A DNA stretch of 64,000 nucleotides from Nectonema munidae (taxonomy: Eukaryota; Nematomorpha; Nectonematoida; Nectonematidae): the NCBI GenBank assembly GCA_030549495.1, contig JAUIRK010001052.1, positions 744,001-808,000 on the forward strand, written 5' to 3'. Of this stretch, positions 57,936-64,000 are shown piece after piece. The position numbers and the translations under genes are program-made. The notes under the pieces are model-generated. The model was given only the letters and a program-made list of their open reading frames with translations. It made no database searches and had not been told where the DNA came from. Every line of letters starts with the position of its first letter. Position 1 is the stretch's first letter.

Positions 57936-58535
57936 TTATATATTACGATATGTTTGCAACAAAAGATCAATACCTGCATTTTTTATCGAAACAATTGAGC
58001 AGAAACTGTTAATAAAAGCAATATGACTATTATAAAAAGTCGAAAATTTATAAACAAGTGTTTGTTTAGATGATTTTAACCTGTAATAAGGTAAACTAAG
58101 TTTAAAATGCGACCTTAAATGTGGACGCACAAGTTCATGGTTAAAATTTACAAGCTCATAGAATTCTTTGGGGAGAATTCCCAATTTAAATTTCAAACAA
58201 AAAATATAGAGTTTATGCAGAAAAATATCGTCTATCTTCAAAAGCTTATTATCTACAAAGAGCACATTTGAATGAAATAAAGTTGGTTTATTAAAAATGA
58301 TTTTCAAGACTCTCTTTTGTAGTGAGAATAACTTGTACAAGTTAGCATGTCCCCAAATTAAAATGTTATATGTTAAATGTGGTAGAAATAAAGCTTTGTA
58401 AAGTGTCAATAAAAGATTTTTGCTCAAGTAATTTTTTAAGCATTTAAGTATACCTGTAATTGAAGATAATTTATTGCAAATAAAGTTTATATGAGTATTC
58501 CATCTTAAATTTAAAAAATCTTTGTCGGGCAGCAT
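57936..58535 (-). mobile_element. CR1/Jockey-like LINE 3' fragment, duplicate copy
   Basis: The same 199-codon frame as at 42,228-42,827, with no amino-acid change visible. Its flanks are also shared, so it arose by the segmental duplication and not by a separate insertion. Confidence 0.8.
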
Positions 58536-59507
58536 TTGACCTCTATTTTAGCATAAGTTGAAGATTATTATTAATCATCTTTAACACGATTCTACATAAG
58601 AACTTTTTCCATGTACACAGTATTGGAATACTATTATACATAATTAGGATCTACATGGTAAACATTTGCTACACTGAGAAGTGTATTGAATTTTATGCTA
58701 CACATTAGATACATTAATATGCTCAATCCAATATAATGAGGGAGGGCCTTGGCTTCCGTTTTTAATGATCAATATATCGAAAATGATATATTTAAAATTT
58801 CCAATTTAATTTAAATTTGTAAAAACTAAATTCAAATCTCTTCTATGCCACTTTGCTTATAAAACTTTTAAAATCATCCATCTGGGAAAGATAATTGCGC
58901 AGACAATGGCCCGCGGGACAAAACTTATGTAATTCTTCAACAGCCAATTCAATCTGTGACTTTATTCAATAAACTTATTTCTCATTTTATTGTACATGTA
59001 GTGGAATAAAACCACGAGTTCTAAAAGATAAGTTATAAGGAGGCTTTGAAAAGAGGACATCTTTCTCCGTGTTATAAAAGGTCTATTCTGTATATAATTG
59101 AAAATATGAAAAATATTGTACTTTTCGAAGCATTAATTTCGCTAATTTATAATTTTATATCTACTTTTGATTTTGTTGTGAATGTGGTCATGTTTTCAAT
59201 ACAATATGTCAAACTTGGCTATTTTTCACAAAGTTTGTAACTTGATTTCTCAATACTCTCCGTCAGTTTACGTTCTTTTTATGAGTAGTTTTAGTAATGA
59301 CTTAAAATATTTTTGTTTGCCTGTTAAAATATATTCTTGAAATTGTGTACTGTATTTCAATCTGTTTAACATAAATACGCTAGAAATAGTAAATTCAATA
59401 AAAAGTTGAATGAATTTTTCTAAATATTTTCTTTTTCAATTTGGTACATAAAAACAAGTTATAAAAAGTGCACTTTTCATGAAATAGTTTTAGAATAGTT
59501 TGCTTTA

Positions 59508-59874
59508 GCTCAGATTCGCTACATTCACATCTCAAAAAAATATTTTCAAATCGAAAACATTTTTTTTGTTTGCTTTAAATCGAATATATTTAAAAAATAT
59601 ATTAAAAAATTCAAACTTACTTGTTTTAGGACGGGCTCGCCTAGGTATTGATATCTCTGAAAAAAAATTTCAAATCCAAAACATTTTTTTCTTTATATTT
59701 TGCTTTAAATAGAAAAAAAAGTTTCAAACTTACTTGTTTTAAGACGGTTCGTCTAGGTTCGTTATATTCACATCTCAAAAAATAGTTTTTTCAAATCAAA
59801 AACTATTTTTTTCTTTATATTTTGCTTTAAATAGAAAATATTTAAATAAAAATAAAAATAAAGTTTTAAACTCA
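59508..59874 (+). repeat. diverged tandem repeat, duplicate copy
   Basis: Counterpart of 43,800-44,165 in copy B, differing by about one base in an A run. Confidence 0.65.
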
Positions 59875-61168
59875 TTTATATTTAGCTGAATAGATTTTAT
59901 GAACAAGTGCGCACCATAAAGGCGTGCTTTTTAATCAGAACAAGGGTGTAAAGAAGAAATAAAAAAATGGGTAGTGTTAAGTTTCCCCACCACTTTATTT
60001 ATCTATCTATGAAGACCAAGGTGGGCCAACCCCTGCTCGAGGCAATATTGCACCCCTGAGAAATATTTTTAGCGCCCCAAACTGATATACTCGTATGGAA
60101 AAAACGCAAAAATTGTCACTTAAATCCTATAGTTAGAAAAAGTCAATTGTTTATGAATAAAAGGAAAAAAGATTTAGCTAAGAGTTATGCCACTCTTAAC
60201 TTCCTTTTTTTGTATAATTCTTTAGAGAAAAATTGTTTAATTAATCATACAAACACAAAACCAAACTGAATGTATACCTCATTTAAACCGAAAAAAAGCA
60301 TCTCTAAAGCAAGTGAACCTTCATGATTGATTTATTTTATATGTTATAGACAAGATTTAAACAGGTTCTAAAAGTTGGTATTTGTGGACACACTAAAGTT
60401 CCCCTAACTTTAATGTAGGTAAACCATTTTAAAAGCTCGTTTAGAGGTCGGCTCTTCACAAGATTACGGTGGAGTTTTTTTGCTTTAGAGGTCAGCTTTG
60501 CTTTTGCGTGCCCATTCATAGCAAAATTGTATAAGAAAAAGATATTTAACTTGGGTGCCAGGATTGATCTATATCTAGGGTATTTCTCATACCTGAATGA
60601 AATGAAAGCTTTTAAGTAGAAGTATCACTTGTAGTAAATAAACTGATTTTACATTAACATTTTATGCTCACTGTACGATTATAATACTATAAAAATGTCA
60701 ACTAGACACTAACAAAAAGCGGTAGAATTTGTAACTCAGAGTTGACATATATGATATAATAGGCGAAAATTTAAATATTGCCAATTAGCTTTTATTCGTT
60801 CATTACTTTCAAGCCATAATTGAAAAAGGTGCAAAATTTTAATTGCAGGAAAGAAAGAGCGAATAATAACAAAAAATTATATTCACAGACTCAGATGATA
60901 TATGATGAGGAAATTGTAAGAGAGAATCAGTAGGACAGAAGCAAACAGAATTTGAGAACAAATATTCATATAGAAATCAGACAGGAAGTAACAAGTTGTG
61001 CTATGAAGCAAAGTTTAGAAATGAAAGTAACAACTGCATAACAATTTCTAGGCATTACTAGAGATTCATATGCGATACGTCAACTTAGATCATCAATCAA
61101 ATAGAAATGGAAGTAAATTTTAATGCTCAGATGTATTTGTTACCAATGTGATTGTGAATGTAACTTAA

Positions 61169-64000
61169 CCCTATTAGTGCTGGGCAAAATTTGTCCGCTC
61201 AAGTTCTGGGGGGGGCGTAAAGTGCCCCCCTATTTTTCTCAGATATTAATAAGTTTTTATAAATATTTTTAATGTTACATATATATTTCAACTATGCTGA
61301 ATTCAGTTGTGATGTCCATTTTTTTTTATCAAAATCAATCAAACCTGTCAAAAAATTGATTTATATTTGACAGCTCATCTCAAAAAGGAACTTTTTATTT
61401 AAATAATTATATAAATTTTTTACGCATGCATAGCCATTTTTAAGCATGCGTAATTCAGTGGTGATTTTCATTTTTTAATAAAAATCAATCAAAACGGTCA
61501 AAAAATTGATTTACCCCAAAAAGAAAGGATCAGGCACGGTTTTTTGAATTAGAGAATTACGTTTAATAGAAAGTATAGGGAGGTGATGAAGTTTACCATG
61601 TATGGCATTTTACACACATATACCCATTTTCAAGTAGGCTGTGTTTACTGGTTATATTCCTTTTTTTTTATATAAATATTAGTCAAACCTGACAAGATAA
61701 TTTAAATATGACAGCCCATATCAAAATTAAAATTTTTATTCTTTTAAAGTTTTTTATACATTTCAAGTATGCGGAATTTAATGGTGATGTTCATTTTTTA
61801 TGAAATCAATAAAACCTGTCAAAAAATCGATTAAACCTGTAAATCAATGTCAAATATATAAACATAAAAATAACTTCTACTTGCAGTATTTCTCTGGTAA
61901 TTATTTTCTTAATTTATTTAATAAACAAACTTTAGGTGTTTAATTCACTCAAAATATTTCATTCTGCAGTAACTTATGTAACTCGATAGGACCTCCATCT
62001 TTTTAGCTAAAAATTCGTTATCGGCTCGTAGTCTCTACGTCATATTATAATTTACAATATGTAATTTTAGTATTCATTCTATGATGATCCTTTCTTGGTA
62101 GCTCTTTTTTCATTAGAAATTTATATTATTCAATGTGTGTTCGAAATTTTTTTTATAAGGATAAAATTACTTTTTTCCTCTCTCAAAGCATTCTGATTAA
62201 AGAATCTTCTTGATGATCTTAGACTTTTTTATCAGTATCGTGTATTTTATTATCAGGCCTGAATATTTTTCAACCAATCTTATTTCAAAGGATTTTTTTC
62301 TAATGAATCATTCGTGATGTTGATTGTTCAATTACAAAAAGTTGTCAACGTTCTTCATCTAAAAAAGACACAAAAGGAAAAAGATGGACAAATTCAATTT
62401 AAATTAAAAATATCTTGATAGTGACTAAATTCTCACATATTGGCATCTGTGCCATTTTTGATAAATCTGACCTATTCTAAATTTTCAGATTTCCTACCCA
62501 TCTTAGCTAAATGTTAACTGTAATCCTAGATGATAAGCTATACATTTAAATATTTTTTATTTGTAAAAGTGGAACTTCTTTTTCACAGTCAAAATCTTTT
62601 TTGAAGCACCTAATTAAACCACTTCCTAGTTCATTAGAACTTGGTAGATCTTCCATTTAGTTAAGATACATATTTTTTTAAATAATTTGTTTTGATCCTT
62701 TTCAATTAGTTATCAACTTGCTTCCTTCTCTCATACTAATCTTCAAAAGATTTTATAATACGTTTTGTTTTTTTTAATAAATATTTCATACTCAAGATTA
62801 TTGTAGAAAGTATTATAAGCCAAAATATACAAAAAAAAAGTATATTTTTACTATATAAATATGCAGCCATTTTTTGAAAATTTTTTACAGAACTGTTTTT
62901 CAGGCATACATTACTAATTCAATTGCCACTTCGAGATATTTTTTAACCGTATTATCCAAAATCCAGTACAGAAATAAAATAAGCATAGTCGATTTGGTAT
63001 AAAACAGATATTTTATTTTTTTGAAAATATTTTTGAAGACAGTATCTAGAAGTAAACCGCAAATCTGATTCAAGCTTTCAGATATTTTAAAATCATAAAT
63101 GCCAAACCTGAGTCCAAAAATGAAACCAGCATCTTCCATTTGGCATAAAAACACATATTTTATTTAATCAAAAATATTTCTGCAGACATTAGACGTAAAT
63201 CGAAAATTTGTTTGACACTTTCAGACATTTAAAAACTCTAAATGTAAAAAATGATTTCAGAGATAAAAATTATGATGGTCGAATTGGTATAAAAACATAT
63301 ATTTCATGTAAAATTAGAGAGAATCTTTTGGGATATAGTTTTCAGACATAAACCGCAAATTTGATTGACACTAGCAGTAAAACCTCTAAATGCGAAAACT
63401 GTGTTCAGAAATGAAATCATCATGATCTATTTGCTATAAAAACAAATTTTAGAACTAAACGCAAATTTAATTGATACTTATATGTATTTTCAAATTCAAA
63501 CTGCAAAAATTGAGTCCATAAATGAAAATGGTTGATTTGGTATAAAAACATATATTTAATTGTAAAATTTGAATGAATGTTTTTGGAGACAATTTTTAGA
63601 AGTAAACCGCAAATTTGATTAACACTTATAGGTATTCTCACATCCTAAATGTAAAAAATGAGTTCAGAAATGAAAACAACATGGCCGATTTAGTATAACA
63701 CATATATTTTATGTAAAATGTGAAGGAATGTTTTTGGAGAAAATTTTCAGAAGTAAACCGCAAATTTGATTAATACTTATAGGTATTTTAAAATCCTAAA
63801 TGTAAAAAATGAGTCCAGAAATGAAAACAGCATGACCGATTTAGTATAAAAACATATATTTTATGTAAAATTTGAAGGTATATTTTATTAGATATATTTT
63901 TGATCAATCAAAATTTTGATTGACATTTTCTAAAAATTAGCCATGATTATTATTGAAAAAATTAAATATATAAAGTGTTATGCGTTCCAAACTGTATATA
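61169..64000 (+). mobile_element. piggyBac-like element PB-III, duplicate copy
   Basis: TTAA at 61,165-61,168, then CCCTATTAGTGCTGGGC, a shorter poly-G tract (8 G against 16), satellite-1 units (about 61,268-61,840), interior, and satellite-2 units (about 62,951-63,900). It runs to the window edge. It is a by-product of the segmental duplication. Confidence 0.72.

Larger units (their letters stand above)
56073..64000. repeat. segmental duplication, copy B (runs past the window end)
   Basis: Near-identical to 40,365-48,299 and still matching at the last base of the window. It begins within the 5' LTR-side part of the gypsy element, with nothing of that element's coding interior, and follows directly on the relic at 55.2-55.9 kb plus 150 bp of AT-rich DNA. 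The tandem-duplication reading makes 40,365-56,072 the unit. Confidence 0.95.

Overview
The window is a very AT-rich stretch of animal nuclear DNA. It has spliced exons with short introns (about 50 bp and up), tRNA-derived SINEs, LINEs and hAT and piggyBac transposons, and no sign of bacterial gene organisation. An STK11IP orthologue and an M13 (neprilysin-type) peptidase indicate a metazoan. The mix of repeats suggests an arthropod, but I cannot name the species.

Only two host genes are clear. (1) 4.7-9.7 kb, minus strand: at least seven exons of an STK11IP (LKB1-interacting protein 1) orthologue, with phase-consistent splice sites and several transposon fragments in its introns. (2) 50.6-52.7 kb, plus strand: an intronless 704-codon M13 metallopeptidase.

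The rest is mostly mobile DNA. 0.4-2.3 kb holds relics of an unnamed multicopy protein family with an hAT relic between its parts. 12.6-13.9 kb is an RTE-type LINE relic. Several hAT-type MITEs and two SINE families lie between 8 and 18.5 kb. From 17.3 to 37.7 kb is a nest. One copy of a piggyBac-like element (PB-I) is split by about 19.7 kb of inserted DNA. That insert contains a second, 15-kb copy (PB-II, 18.44-33.55 kb) and an R1/I-type LINE (33.9-36.7 kb). PB-II carries a decayed piggyBac transposase and two internal satellites of about 150 bp period, one of them an 11.5-kb array of about 75 monomers. 37.9-40.7 kb is a broken Ty3/gypsy LTR element.

From 40,365 to 48,299 the sequence recurs almost unchanged at 56,073-64,000. 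The geometry fits a direct tandem duplication with a 15,708-bp unit that includes the M13 gene. If so, a second M13 copy should lie just beyond the window. Each repeat copy contains a LINE 3' fragment and a third/fourth piggyBac-like element (PB-III and its duplicate) with TTAA-CCC ends and both satellites.

The main novelty candidate is this piggyBac-like family. All the long 150-bp satellite DNA here lies between its hairpin-forming TTAA ends, which suggests subterminal repeats of a transposon that expanded into satellite DNA.
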